DNA of 64,000 nucleotides, from the NCBI GenBank assembly GCA_003023195.1, contig PXRX01000008.1:163191-227190 (forward strand), written 5' to 3'. A model generated the notes under the pieces. It saw only the letters and a list, made by a program, of their open reading frames with translations, was not told the DNA's origin and searched no databases. The position numbers were made by a program, and so were the translations under genes. Source of the stretch: Halobacteriales archaeon QS_8_69_26 (GTDB lineage: Archaea; Halobacteriota; Halobacteria; Halobacteriales; SW-7-71-33). Below are positions 38,536 through 46,794 of the stretch, piece by piece (the first letter of the stretch is position 1; the number at the start of each line of letters is the position of its first letter).

Positions 38536-40248
38536 ATGCCAGAGTACCTATCACCAGGCGTCTACGTCGAAGAAGTGGACGCCGGCGCCAAGGCAGTAGA
38601 GGGGGTCAGTACAAGCACTGCCGCGTTCCTCGGTCCGACGGAGCGCGGTCCAGTCGAACCGAGGCTCGTCACGAGCTGGGGTCAGTTCACCCGGATTTAC
38701 GGTAAGAGTCCGGGCTCGAACCTCGACGTCGCCGTCGACGGGTTCTTCAAGAACGGCGGTGCCCGGGCCTACATCACCCGGGTGACGCCGGACGATCCCG
38801 ACGACGTCGCGAAGGCGACGGTCACGGACGGGAGCGGCGACCCGGTCATGGACGTCGGGGCCATCGGCCCCGGCGACTGGGCCAACACCGTCGCCATCAT
38901 CGTCGAGGACAGCGCGATGTACACGGAGGGCGAGAACCAGCTGTTCGACGTCACGGTCCGATACTGGTCGAAGGACCGCGACGAGATCAGCGAGCCGGCC
39001 TCCGCGGACCCGTCGCCGTCCCCGGACGCTTCCGCGACCTACGACGAGCTGACGCCGGATCCCTCGTCGAGTTCGCACTTCGCGAAGCAGATGGCCAACG
39101 ACGTGCTCGTCGACGTCGAGGCGGCCGGCGACGGCCGTCCCGAGACGGGCATCACCTGGCTCGGCGACGACAGCGGCGGCAACAACTCCACCAACGGGTC
39201 CAGCAGCGACGGGGACGACGAGGACGGAATCCCCGACGACGACGAACTGGACGACATGACGTACAACGAGCTCCGCGACCTGGCGGAGCCGTACGACATC
39301 GACCGGACCCAGAAAAAAGACGAGATCAAGGAGGATCTCCAGCGGGTTCGCGACAGCGGCGAGGCCGCCACCGACGGCGGGACCGACGAACTCTCGCTGA
39401 GCGACTACCAGGGCCAGGACATCACCGGCGAGCGTACCGGTATGGCCGCGCTCAAGGAGCACGACAACGTCTCGCTCGTGGTCGTTCCCGACGAGAACGA
39501 CATCCGCGGCCTGACCGAGGCCGTCGTCACCCACTGTGAGAACCAGGGCGACCGGTTCGCCGTCCTCTCGTGCCCCCAGAACGCGGGACGGGTCTCGAAC
39601 ATCCACACGCCCGTCGACTCCTCGTACGCGGCGTACTACTACCCGTGGATCGAGACGAAGGACCCGATCACGAACGAGGAGAAGGTCGTCCCGCCGGCCG
39701 GTCACATGGCCGGTATCTACGCCCGCAACGACAACACCGAGGGCGTCTGGGGTTCCCCCGCGAACATGGTCGTCCGCGGGGCGCTCGACCTCCAGCACGA
39801 CATCACCAAGGGCGAGCAGGACGTGCTCAACCCGCGCGGCGTCAACTGCATCCGCGCCTTCCAGGGCCGCGGGATCAGGGTCTGGGGTGCCCGGACCTGT
39901 TCCAGCGACCCGAGCTGGAAGTACATCAACGTCCGCCGGCTGTTCCTCTTCATCGAGCAGTCCATCGAGGAGGGGACCCAGTGGGCGGTCTTCGAGGCCA
40001 ACGACAGGGAACTGTGGGACCGCGTCGAGCAGTCGGTCCGGATGTTCCTGACGACGGTCTGGCGCGACGGTGGCCTGATGGGGACGAGCCCGGACGAGGC
40101 GTTCTTCGTCAACTGTGGCGAGTCCACGATGACCCAGGACGACATCGAGAACGGACGCCTGATCTGCGAGATCGGCGTGGCGCCGGTCAAGCCGGCCGAA
40201 TTCGTCATCTTCCGCATCCAGCAGTGGACGGAGGAGGCCGCGCCATAA
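38536..40248 (+). CDS. Contractile sheath protein with inserted SAP/HeH-like motif
   Basis: A 570-residue phage-tail sheath protein. The N-terminal arm EYLSPGVYVEEVDAGAKAVE and FLGPTERGP, then FFKNGGARAYITRV, are standard. The C-terminal core includes GIYARNDNTEGVWGSPANMV, LNPRGVNCIRAFQGRGIRVW, GARTCSSDPSWKYINVRRLF and the end PVKPAEFVIFRIQQW. Between about residues 155 and 300 lies a surface insertion, acidic and Ser/Asn-rich. It contains DDMTYNELRDLAEPYDIDRT and QKKDEIKEDLQRVRD, which looks like a SAP/HeH/Rho-N helix-turn-helix motif. Subunits polymerise around the tube and contract to fire. The insertion would project outward, so it may bind a partner or nucleic acid. Confidence 0.95.
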   Translation: MPEYLSPGVYVEEVDAGAKAVEGVSTSTAAFLGPTERGPVEPRLVTSWGQFTRIYGKSPGSNLDVAVDGFFKNGGARAYITRVTPDDPDDVAKATVTDGSGDPVMDVGAIGPGDWANTVAIIVEDSAMYTEGENQLFDVTVRYWSKDRDEISEPASADPSPSPDASATYDELTPDPSSSSHFAKQMANDVLVDVEAAGDGRPETGITWLGDDSGGNNSTNGSSSDGDDEDGIPDDDELDDMTYNELRDLAEPYDIDRTQKKDEIKEDLQRVRDSGEAATDGGTDELSLSDYQGQDITGERTGMAALKEHDNVSLVVVPDENDIRGLTEAVVTHCENQGDRFAVLSCPQNAGRVSNIHTPVDSSYAAYYYPWIETKDPITNEEKVVPPAGHMAGIYARNDNTEGVWGSPANMVVRGALDLQHDITKGEQDVLNPRGVNCIRAFQGRGIRVWGARTCSSDPSWKYINVRRLFLFIEQSIEEGTQWAVFEANDRELWDRVEQSVRMFLTTVWRDGGLMGTSPDEAFFVNCGESTMTQDDIENGRLICEIGVAPVKPAEFVIFRIQQWTEEAAP

Positions 40249-40251
40249 CAG

Positions 40252-40258
40252 TTATATA
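40252..40258 (+). promoter_or_regulatory. TATA box of the tube gene
   Basis: TTATATA lies 23-29 bases before ATG 40281, the distance for a leaderless transcript. The tube gene therefore probably has its own promoter as well as sheath read-through. Confidence 0.55.
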
Positions 40259-40280
40259 GCGACCAACTGAGCATAAAACA

Positions 40281-40754
40281 ATGGCAGACAGAGACGCCAT
40301 CAATGCGCCAGCGAGGACGACCCGTTTCGAGGTCGAACTCGAACTGGACGGCGGAGCAGTACAGGGTTGGAAGACGATCGAGCTACCATCGGTGTCGACC
40401 GAGGAGGTCAGCTACCGGGAAGGTAACGAGCAGGTCGCCTACGACCACCCGCTGTGGGGGCGTCACGAGTACGACAACCTCACGATGACCCGTGGCGCGA
40501 AGACGGGCGAGACGATGCTGTGGGACTGGCGACAGAAGGTCATCGACGGGAACCTCGACGAGGCCCGCAAGTCGATCGCGGTGACCATCTTCGACGTCGC
40601 CAACAGCGCCTCCCTGCTCCGCTACGAGTTCGAGGGTGCCTGGCCGGTCAACTACAGCCCGCCCACTCTCGACGCCTCCGCCGTCGGCGGCGAGTCCGCC
40701 CTGGCAGAGGAAGAGATCGAGATCGCCTACGAGAAGTACGAGCGCTCGGCCTGA
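40281..40754 (+). CDS. Inner tube protein (gp19 family), major
   Basis: A 157-residue tail-tube protein of the T4 gp19/Hcp-like family. Typical elements are RTTRFEVELELDGGAVQGWK, then VSTEEVSYREGNEQVAYDHP, LTMTRGAKTGETMLWDWRQK and FEGAWPVNYSPPTLDASAVG. The C-terminus is EEEIEIAYEKYERS. Stacked hexamers form the channel that carries cargo. A TATA-like TTATATA (40252-40258) lies 23-29 bases before the ATG, giving this gene its own probable leaderless transcript. Confidence 0.94.
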   Translation: MADRDAINAPARTTRFEVELELDGGAVQGWKTIELPSVSTEEVSYREGNEQVAYDHPLWGRHEYDNLTMTRGAKTGETMLWDWRQKVIDGNLDEARKSIAVTIFDVANSASLLRYEFEGAWPVNYSPPTLDASAVGGESALAEEEIEIAYEKYERSA

Positions 40755-40865
40755 TCCGGCCGGGGCTCCTCCCGAGGTTTCGCATTTTTCCCGCCGGACG
40801 GCGCGATATCAGGGCACCAGACACCGTAGGTATTACTTACCCAGACGTGAAACGGGTGGGATAGT

Positions 40866-41417
40866 ATGGCAGGCAAACTCCAGACCGAATTCGAGTTCAC
40901 GCTCCCGCAGGGGTACGTCGACGACGAGGGGAACCTCCACAAGGAGGGGCGCATGCGACTCGCGACGGCCTCGGACGAGATCGAACCGCTCCAGGACCGG
41001 CGCGTCCAGCAGAACTCGTCGTACCTGACTATCGCCTTGCTCTCCCGGGTCGTCACCCAGCTCGGGGACTACGAGGGATCCCAGGTGACACCGGCGATCA
41101 TCGAGGACCTGTTCGTGGCCGACCTGGACTACCTCCAGCGGCTCTACGAGCGGGTCAACAACCGGGGTGCGAACGTCGTCGCGACCGCGTGTCCCGAGTG
41201 TGGCCTGGAGTTCGACGTCGACGCCGAGACCGGAGGCGTCCGCGAGATGTCCGCGATGGAGAGCGCGCCGGGCGGTGGCGGCGGTGGCGGTCCACAGGTG
41301 TCGATCGCCGGGGAGGACCTCACCGAGGCCATCGAAGGGGGGAACATGGACATCCCCGACCACGAACCGAACGTCCCCGACCGGGAACCCGACGTGGACG
41401 GTGATCCGGGAAATTAG
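40866..41417 (+). CDS. Conserved eCIS tail-assembly-type protein with CPxCG knuckle
   Basis: A 183-residue protein. The conserved block is TEFEFTLPQGYVDDEGNLHK, GRMRLATASDEIEPLQDRRV, NSSYLTIALLSRVVTQLGDY and IIEDLFVADLDYLQRLYERV. This is found beside tube genes in many phage-tail-like particles and is similar in place to tail-assembly chaperones. Afterwards come a half zinc knuckle (TACPECGLEFDVDAE, near residue 108), a seven-glycine run and an acidic tail. With only two Cys, metal binding would need a partner or dimer. DUF6760 follows five bases after its stop, as in other eCIS operons, suggesting a pair working in tube assembly. Confidence 0.8.
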   Translation: MAGKLQTEFEFTLPQGYVDDEGNLHKEGRMRLATASDEIEPLQDRRVQQNSSYLTIALLSRVVTQLGDYEGSQVTPAIIEDLFVADLDYLQRLYERVNNRGANVVATACPECGLEFDVDAETGGVREMSAMESAPGGGGGGGPQVSIAGEDLTEAIEGGNMDIPDHEPNVPDREPDVDGDPGN

Positions 41418-41422
41418 ACCCG

Positions 41423-41656
41423 ATGATCGAGGTCTACCCCCTCGGACGGCTCTACGAGGAAATAGCGTTCGTCGCCTACCACTTCCAGTGGAACGAGGAG
41501 GAGATCCTCGAGATGCCACACTGGGTTCGCCAGCGTTGGTGCGAGGAAATAAGTAAGATCAACGAAGAACTAAACAAGGAAGCCCGCGAATCGAGCGATC
41601 AGGGGGGAACCACCACGATCCGCCTCGACGGTCCCGATTCGCCGTTCGGAGTGTGA
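41423..41656 (+). CDS. DUF6760 family protein
   Basis: A 77-residue protein with the family core LYEEIAFVAYHFQWNEEEIL followed by EMPHWVRQRWCEEISKINEE. DUF6760 proteins are short helical partners found almost only in phage-tail-like particle loci between tube genes. The layout (LFA-dom protein then YHFxW protein) is like the G/GT pair of tail-assembly chaperones in siphophages. It has a Ser/Gly/Thr-rich tail ending SPFGV. It is tightly spaced between the assembly protein and the second tube gene. Confidence 0.88.
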   Translation: MIEVYPLGRLYEEIAFVAYHFQWNEEEILEMPHWVRQRWCEEISKINEELNKEARESSDQGGTTTIRLDGPDSPFGV

Positions 41657-41659
41657 CAA

Positions 41660-42259
41660 ATGGCAAAAAAGAACACGAAGTACTGGGGCAAGGAACCGAC
41701 GAAGAACCCCTTCAGGAACTTCAAGTTCCGGGTCGAGCGATTCGAGTCCGGCGGCGGCTGGTCGGAGTTCGCCGGGTTCAACAGCGTCTCCGGGATGTCC
41801 GTGGAGATGGAACCCGAGACCTACGAGGAGGGCGGGGTCAACGGGTACGTCCACGAACTCCCGAAACAGATCTCCTACTCGAACCTGCAGCTCGAACGGG
41901 GGTTGACCCAGCAGACGGTACTCATCGAGTGGATGGAGGAAGTAAAGCAGGCGACGAGCGGTCAGGGGTCGAGCTTCCGCGAGTCGCCGAACATCACCGG
42001 ATCGGCGCTGCACCCGGTTTCCGGCGGGAGCTGGGAACAGATAACGAAGGACGTCCCGCCGACGACCGGCGCCAGGAAGCACGTCCGGGTGGTCGTCGAC
42101 GACCACCAGGGCAACATGGGCTGGGGCTGGGTCTTCGTCAACGCCTACCCCGTGAAGTGGGAGGGGCCCGACCTGGACGCCTCCTCGGCCGACGTGGCCA
42201 ACCAGTCGCTGGAGCTGTCCTACGACACCTTCGCGAAGGGCGTCAGCCAGGAGCAGTAG
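41660..42259 (+). CDS. Second tube protein (gp19-family, Afp5-like)
   Basis: A 199-residue tube-family protein. FRNFKFRVERFESGGGWSEF, FNSVSGMSVEMEPETYEEGG, VHELPKQISYSNLQLERGLT and VNAYPVKWEGPDLDASSADV are the standard blocks, with a final strand LELSYDTFAKG. CIS loci usually encode two or three such paralogues; the later ones form the baseplate-proximal rings rather than the main tube. It is about 40 residues longer than the major tube protein because of a loop near residues 95-125. It is the last gene of the sheath-tube operon and converges on the DUF4255 gene 13 bases away. Confidence 0.92.
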   Translation: MAKKNTKYWGKEPTKNPFRNFKFRVERFESGGGWSEFAGFNSVSGMSVEMEPETYEEGGVNGYVHELPKQISYSNLQLERGLTQQTVLIEWMEEVKQATSGQGSSFRESPNITGSALHPVSGGSWEQITKDVPPTTGARKHVRVVVDDHQGNMGWGWVFVNAYPVKWEGPDLDASSADVANQSLELSYDTFAKGVSQEQ

Positions 42260-42272
42260 GTCCCCCTCCGAA

Positions 42273-42893
42273 TCAGGTGTCCGACGGCGTGAAGCTGACT
42301 TCCCACTCGCCGGTCCGCTCGCCGGAGGGGTACTTGGGGGTCTCGTCCTCGCCGCTTATCACCACGGGGCCGACGAAGTAGGTCACCGAGGGGTGGAGCG
42401 AGGCGTCCTGCATCGAGTGATAGAGGTCCTCGATCCGGTCGATGTCCTGGCGCTCGAGGGCGATGGAGAGCTTGTTGTCGCCCATCCCTTCCGGGAGTTC
42501 GTACTTGCCGATGATCGCGTTCTGGTGCATGACCTGCATCGCCAGCCCCAGGACGCGTTGCTGGTCGATGCTGTTCGCGGTCTGGTCGTTCCCGCCGGTG
42601 GAGGGGTAGGCGGTCATCAGGTACTGGAGGGTGAGCGCGAGCGGTCGCTCCGTCCGTCCGCCGATCTCCACTTCGTGGTGCTGGTCGACCTGGCGGTGTT
42701 CCTGGATCCCGTAGAGGTACAGCCCCAGTCTGACGTCGGACTCCGCGCCGACGTCGTCGGGCGAGACGAGTTCTATCTCGTTCCTGTCGACGTTGACGAC
42801 GTCGCTTCGCTCGGTGATCCGGTCCCTGAGGAGTTCGAGGATCGCCTCGCTGGTGTGGGCGATCGTCGAGTACGACCCGTACTGCTTGCTCAT
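42273..42893 (-). CDS. DUF4255 cap protein (Pvc16/Afp16-like)
   Basis: A 206-residue protein from ATG 42893 (MSKQYGSYSTIAHTSEAILE). Signature blocks are RNEIELVSPDDVGAESDVRL, GLYLYGIQEHR, RPLALTLQYLMTAYPSTGGN, QRVLGLAMQVMHQNAIIG and TPKYPSGERTGEWEVSFTP. DUF4255 proteins cap the distal end of tube and sheath and fix particle length. In bacterial loci the gene usually sits at one end of the structural operon; here it is on the opposite strand and converges on the tube gene. A TATA-like ATAAAGTG lies about 35 bases upstream. Confidence 0.92.
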   Translation of the reverse strand: MSKQYGSYSTIAHTSEAILELLRDRITERSDVVNVDRNEIELVSPDDVGAESDVRLGLYLYGIQEHRQVDQHHEVEIGGRTERPLALTLQYLMTAYPSTGGNDQTANSIDQQRVLGLAMQVMHQNAIIGKYELPEGMGDNKLSIALERQDIDRIEDLYHSMQDASLHPSVTYFVGPVVISGEDETPKYPSGERTGEWEVSFTPSDT

Positions 42894-42958
42894 GGCCGAT
42901 CCCACGTCGTCCACTCCCTTCACTTTATTGCCGCCGGATCGCCCTCGGAATCGTGGTC

Positions 42959-43099
42959 TTCGATCCGGGCGGTCCGGGTTTCCGATCCGGGTGGTCGGGG
43001 TCTCCGGGTCGGCATCGCCGCCGGGGTTTCCGATCCGGGTGGTCTGGGTCCCCGGGTCGGTATCGCCGCCGGGGTCTCGATCGGGGATCGCCGCCGGGG
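42959..43099. repeat. 48-base tandem repeat array abutting the kinase stop codon
   Basis: Two 48-base units (42979-43026, 43027-43074) starting TTTCCGATCCGGGTGGTC differ at a few bases. Partial units lie on each side (42959-42978 and 43075-43099). The array ends exactly at the stop of the kinase/FHA gene. Confidence 0.85.
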
Positions 43100-44296
43100 T
43101 CACCCCGGCTCCGGGACGGTCAACCGGAGTTCGATCCCGTAGTCGGGGTGGACGGGTGCGACCATCGCGGTCCCGGGGACCACCGTCGCGGTCGGCGGCG
43201 CGTCGTCCGGGTCGACGTCGGGGTGCTGTCTCGCGCCTTCCTCGCTGAGGACCCAGGTCCAGTCGTCGTGTTCGCCGACGTAGGTGCCGTTGATGCTGTT
43301 GTCCTCGACGATCCAGCCGGCGTGGCTGTGCTCGAACCGGACGTGTTCGGGGGAGACGTGCTGTTGAGGGTCCGGCAGGACGACCCAGGGGACCTGTGCG
43401 TCCCCGACCAGTCGCCCCATCGTGTGGCCGTCGGTGATCGAACACTTCACGTTGGAGTCGAGGTGCGAGAGCAGGGCCCGGGGTCCACGGCGGGTGGCCT
43501 CCGCGACGGCGTCCCGGAGGGCGGGACCGTCCTCGTATCGCTCCCCGACGTCCGGGATGGTCGCCGTCCGGATCACTTCCGCCAGTTCGCGGGAACAGGA
43601 CGCCCCGAAGTTGATGGGGTCGACGCCCCGGTCGGGGACGTGTTCGGTGGGCACCTTGGCCCCGGTCAGCAGGTAGAAGGCGAACTTCCCCCAGGAGTAG
43701 ACGTCGGAGTGGGGGCCGGCACTGGCGGGGTCGCCGGTCTCGGGGATCAGTTCCGGCGGCTTGTAGTGGTCCGGTTCGAACAGGGTCTCGACGTCGTCGC
43801 GGGTGTCGACGGCGGTGTTGAAGTCGATGAGCACCGGCCGCCGGGACCGCTGGCGCAGGACCACGTTCTCGGGCTTCAGGTCGAGGTAAACCACGCCGTT
43901 GCGGTGCAGGAAGTCGAGCGTCTCCGAGAGGTCGATGACGATCCGTCGGCGCACTGCCGTTCCCAGCGAACCGGTCCCGAGGATCCCGGAGAGTTCGTCG
44001 CCGGGGAGGTACTCCAGGGCGATGTACCGCGGGTCCGAGCGGATGTCCTCGTCGAGGAACCGGACGACGCCCGAGGGCGTGATGCCGCCGGCGAAGCGGC
44101 CGAGCGTCTCGACCTCTCGCTCGAACCGCCTGTGGACCTCCTCGGTGTCGTGGGTCGCCAGGTCCGGGCACTTCAGGGCGACGTCGCGGTCGTACTCGCG
44201 GTCGTGGGCACGCCAGACGATAGAGAACCCACCCGTCCCGACCTGCTCCCGGACCTCGAACCGGCCAGCGACGGTGTCTCCGACGGATAACGTCAT
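43100..44296 (-). CDS. Hanks-type Ser/Thr kinase fused to C-terminal FHA domain
   Basis: A 398-residue protein from ATG 44296 (MTLSVGDTVAGRFEVREQVG). Kinase elements: glycine loop GTGGFSIVW, lysine in DVALKC, catalytic loop YLDLKPENVV (Asp kept, His-Arg replaced), DFN in LIDFNTAV instead of DFG, and YKPPEL for the APE segment. The C-terminal FHA domain (about 290-395) shows HTMGRLVGD, HVSPEHVRFEHSHAGWIVED and SINGTYV, the pThr-binding Arg/Ser/Asn set. Kinase-FHA fusion suggests binding of its own or a partner's phosphothreonine. It is divergent from the zinc-ribbon/FHA gene and has a close paralogue at 46795. Confidence 0.92.
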   Translation of the reverse strand: MTLSVGDTVAGRFEVREQVGTGGFSIVWRAHDREYDRDVALKCPDLATHDTEEVHRRFEREVETLGRFAGGITPSGVVRFLDEDIRSDPRYIALEYLPGDELSGILGTGSLGTAVRRRIVIDLSETLDFLHRNGVVYLDLKPENVVLRQRSRRPVLIDFNTAVDTRDDVETLFEPDHYKPPELIPETGDPASAGPHSDVYSWGKFAFYLLTGAKVPTEHVPDRGVDPINFGASCSRELAEVIRTATIPDVGERYEDGPALRDAVAEATRRGPRALLSHLDSNVKCSITDGHTMGRLVGDAQVPWVVLPDPQQHVSPEHVRFEHSHAGWIVEDNSINGTYVGEHDDWTWVLSEEGARQHPDVDPDDAPPTATVVPGTAMVAPVHPDYGIELRLTVPEPG

Positions 44297-44501
44297 CGGT
44301 CGTTCCCACGAACGACCCTGATGCTGATAAACCCTGCTGGCCCGCCCCGCCGGGCCAGGGCGAGGATCCGCCCGTTGGATCGCCGGTGCACTCCAGGGTG
44401 GCCGGCACTGCGGGGGATCGCCGACCCGGTGGGGCGAGGACGTGGTCGATTCGGGGAACCTAGCGAAAGAATTTTTCACACCTGCGGTCGATTAAGAGGT
44501 A

Positions 44502-45500
44502 ATGCCGGAGGACATCCCCGAAAACTCTCTGACGAAGACTTGTCCGAACTGCGGCAAGGACGTCAGGGTCGACGCGAACTTCTGTAAGTACTGTGCGAAC
44601 CAGTTCGACGAGGACGAGGGGGAATCCGAGGAAGAGGATCCGATCGAGGAAGGGGACTCGAGCGAACTCGACGAGTGTCCCGACTGTGGGGCGGACCTCT
44701 CGCGGATCCCGTCCGAGCGACTCTCGGACTGTCCCATCTGTGGGACGGACCTCGCGCACATCCTGGAGGAACCGGAGGAGGCGATGCTCACCCCGGCCGA
44801 CCTGGAGCAGTGTCCGGACTGCGCGGAGGACCTGACCTCCATTCCCGAGGACATGCGACTGGTCTGTCCCAACTGCCGGGTCGACCTCGAGGAGGCCATC
44901 GACGCCGCGATGGAGTCCCACGACGCCGGCGAACCGGAGGTCGGCACTGGCGGTGGGGGTGGGGCCGCCTCCGGCAGGGGCAGTACCGGCACGGGTGGGT
45001 CCGGCAGGGACGCGGGCGCCGGCAGGGGCAGATCCACCGGAGGCGGTACCGGAAGGGGTGGGACCGGGAGAGCCTCCGGGGGGTCCCGGCGGGCCGAGGG
45101 GGCCGCCCAGGAGGACATCGACGCCGCGGTCAACGACGTCGGCGGGGGTCGGCGTGCGGGCGGCGGGGTCGACCGCGAGCCCCGGGTCCAGCGCGAACCC
45201 GAGGAGATAATCTTCGAGGTCATGGGCCAGGAGATCCGGGCCCGTGGCGGGGACAAGGTCGGCCGCGAGATCCGGACTGCCATGGTCGAGGCGGGCGCCT
45301 CCGAGGACGACGCGGTCTACATCCACCGCGAGCACGCCCGGGTCGACAAGGAGGGGGACGAGTTCTACCTCGCCCGGATCGGGGAGAACAGCCTGAAGGT
45401 GAACGGAAAGCTCGTCGGCGAGAACCAGCGGATGCCGGTCTCGGACGGCGACCAGGTGGCGTTCTCGGAGGTCGTCACCGCGAACGTTCGCATAGTGTGA
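44502..45500 (+). CDS. Zinc-ribbon and FHA domain protein
   Basis: A 332-residue adaptor. The first 130 residues hold three zinc ribbons (CPNCGKDVRVDANFCKYC; CPDCGADLSRIPSERLSDC with PICG; CPDCAEDLTSIP to CPNC). A Gly/Ser/Arg linker (about 145-200) leads to a C-terminal FHA-like domain (about 225-332; DKVGREIRTAMVEA, VYIHREHARVDKEGDEFYLA, ENSLKVNGKLVGENQRMPVS). Ser/His-Arg-Glu-His and Asn-Ser-Leu-Lys-Val-Asn-Gly are FHA landmarks. It probably reads phosphothreonine marks set by the neighbouring kinases. It starts the signalling operon that continues with vWA, kinase and PP2C genes. A TATA-like GATTAAGAGG (about 44489) lies just upstream. Confidence 0.88.
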   Translation: MPEDIPENSLTKTCPNCGKDVRVDANFCKYCANQFDEDEGESEEEDPIEEGDSSELDECPDCGADLSRIPSERLSDCPICGTDLAHILEEPEEAMLTPADLEQCPDCAEDLTSIPEDMRLVCPNCRVDLEEAIDAAMESHDAGEPEVGTGGGGGAASGRGSTGTGGSGRDAGAGRGRSTGGGTGRGGTGRASGGSRRAEGAAQEDIDAAVNDVGGGRRAGGGVDREPRVQREPEEIIFEVMGQEIRARGGDKVGREIRTAMVEAGASEDDAVYIHREHARVDKEGDEFYLARIGENSLKVNGKLVGENQRMPVSDGDQVAFSEVVTANVRIV

Positions 45501-45629
45501 CGGGCGGAACGCACCGCGGAGTCGGGGGACCGACCGGCTCCGCGAACGGGTGGACGGGTCGACGCCCGGTTCGAGGGTCCACGACCCTCGGTGCCGTCGC
45601 CACGACCGAACCGGATCGCTCGGGGGACG

Positions 45630-46790
45630 ATGGTTGAGATCACTACCCAGGTCGACAGGCCGAACGTTCCACCGCGACGGACGGCGGTGAAGGCGTCGAT
45701 AACGATCCAGCCGGGCGTCCAGCGGACCGACGTCGTCCGGCACGTGGCGCTGTGTGTCGACACCAGCGGGTCGATGACGGGCGAGAAGATGGCGCAGGTC
45801 CGGGAGGGGATACTCTGGACCTTCGGCTACCTGGACCCCGACGACTACGTCAGCGTGGTGTCGTTCGACGACGAGGCGGAGGTCGTGCTCCCGGCGACGA
45901 GGTGGGGCGACCTGGACCGCGACGCCGCCGAGGCGGCCATCGAGGGGATGGAGGCCAGCGGCGGGACCGACGTCATGGCCGGGCTACGGACGGCCCACGA
46001 GACGCTCTCGGAGTTGCCGACCGGCGGCGACGTCGCCCGGCGGATCCTTCTGCTGTCGGACGGCCGGGACGACACCCCGCCGGAGACGTTCGCCGACGTG
46101 GCACGCCGGATCCGCATCGAGGACGACGTGTCCATCCCGGCGGCGGGCATCGGCGACTACTACGACGAGGACGTCATCCGGGCGGTCGGGACTGCCTCGG
46201 AGGGGGAGTGGATCCACCTCTCCGAGCCCTCGGACATCGAGGACTTCTTCGGGCGGAAGGTCGAGGGCATCTCGACGGTCGTCGCGCCCCAGCCACACCT
46301 GGAACTGTCGCTGGCCGAGGGGGTCGAGGTCCGGGAGGTCCTCATCCGCCAGCCACAGGTCCAGGCCGCCAACTACGACAGCCACGACGACACCGTGCGG
46401 ATCTACCTGCCGGACCTGCTGGAGTTCAAGGAACAGGAGGTCGTCCTGGAGGCCCGGACGCCCGCCTGGCGGCCCGGCCGAACGGTCGCCCTCGCCGACG
46501 TCGTCCTCCGGGCCGAGGGCCGGGGGGAGCGGGGAACGATCGTGGTCAGGTGTACCGACGACCCCGACGAGTTGGCCGTGACCAACGACGACGTCGGCGT
46601 CCGGCACGTCGAGACGAAGGTCCGCAAGGCGGCGGGCGAGGGCGACATCGAGGCCGCCGAGACGCTGGTCGACCACGCCACCGAGGTCCACGACGAGGAG
46701 AACCTCTCGACGCTGCGGACGGTCGTGGAGAAGGCCAAGCAAGGGGGCATCGAGCAACAGTACACGACGACGAAGGTGAAGGACAACTAG
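45630..46790 (+). CDS. von Willebrand factor A domain protein
   Basis: A 386-residue cytoplasmic vWA protein from ATG 45630 (MVEITTQVDRPNVPPRRTAV). The MIDAS metal site is DTSGSM (residues 44-49), with the further Thr in GGTDVMAG and Asp in LLSDGRDD. A beta domain follows (VEVREVLIRQPQVQAANYDS, VVLEARTPAWRPGRTVALAD), then a helical tail (about 320-386, AETLVDHATEVHDEENLSTL) as in related vWA/Ter-type proteins. The start was set after a longer frame lacking an acidic N-terminus. Such proteins mediate metal-dependent protein contacts; beside FHA kinases and PP2C this resembles vWA-kinase-phosphatase modules of stress and secretion control. Confidence 0.9.
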   Translation: MVEITTQVDRPNVPPRRTAVKASITIQPGVQRTDVVRHVALCVDTSGSMTGEKMAQVREGILWTFGYLDPDDYVSVVSFDDEAEVVLPATRWGDLDRDAAEAAIEGMEASGGTDVMAGLRTAHETLSELPTGGDVARRILLLSDGRDDTPPETFADVARRIRIEDDVSIPAAGIGDYYDEDVIRAVGTASEGEWIHLSEPSDIEDFFGRKVEGISTVVAPQPHLELSLAEGVEVREVLIRQPQVQAANYDSHDDTVRIYLPDLLEFKEQEVVLEARTPAWRPGRTVALADVVLRAEGRGERGTIVVRCTDDPDELAVTNDDVGVRHVETKVRKAAGEGDIEAAETLVDHATEVHDEENLSTLRTVVEKAKQGGIEQQYTTTKVKDN

Positions 46791-46794
46791 GCCA

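Noticed and set aside
38385..38705. A 106-codon plus-strand frame upstream of the sheath start
   Set aside because: It runs through the AT-rich promoter region into the sheath gene in another frame and lacks haloarchaeal coding character.
13822..42893. Prophage or type VI secretion system
   Set aside because: No capsid, portal, terminase, integrase or lysis gene for a phage, and no TssJLM membrane complex or ClpV for type VI. AAA+ of Afp15 type, LysM initiator and DUF4255 indicate an eCIS.
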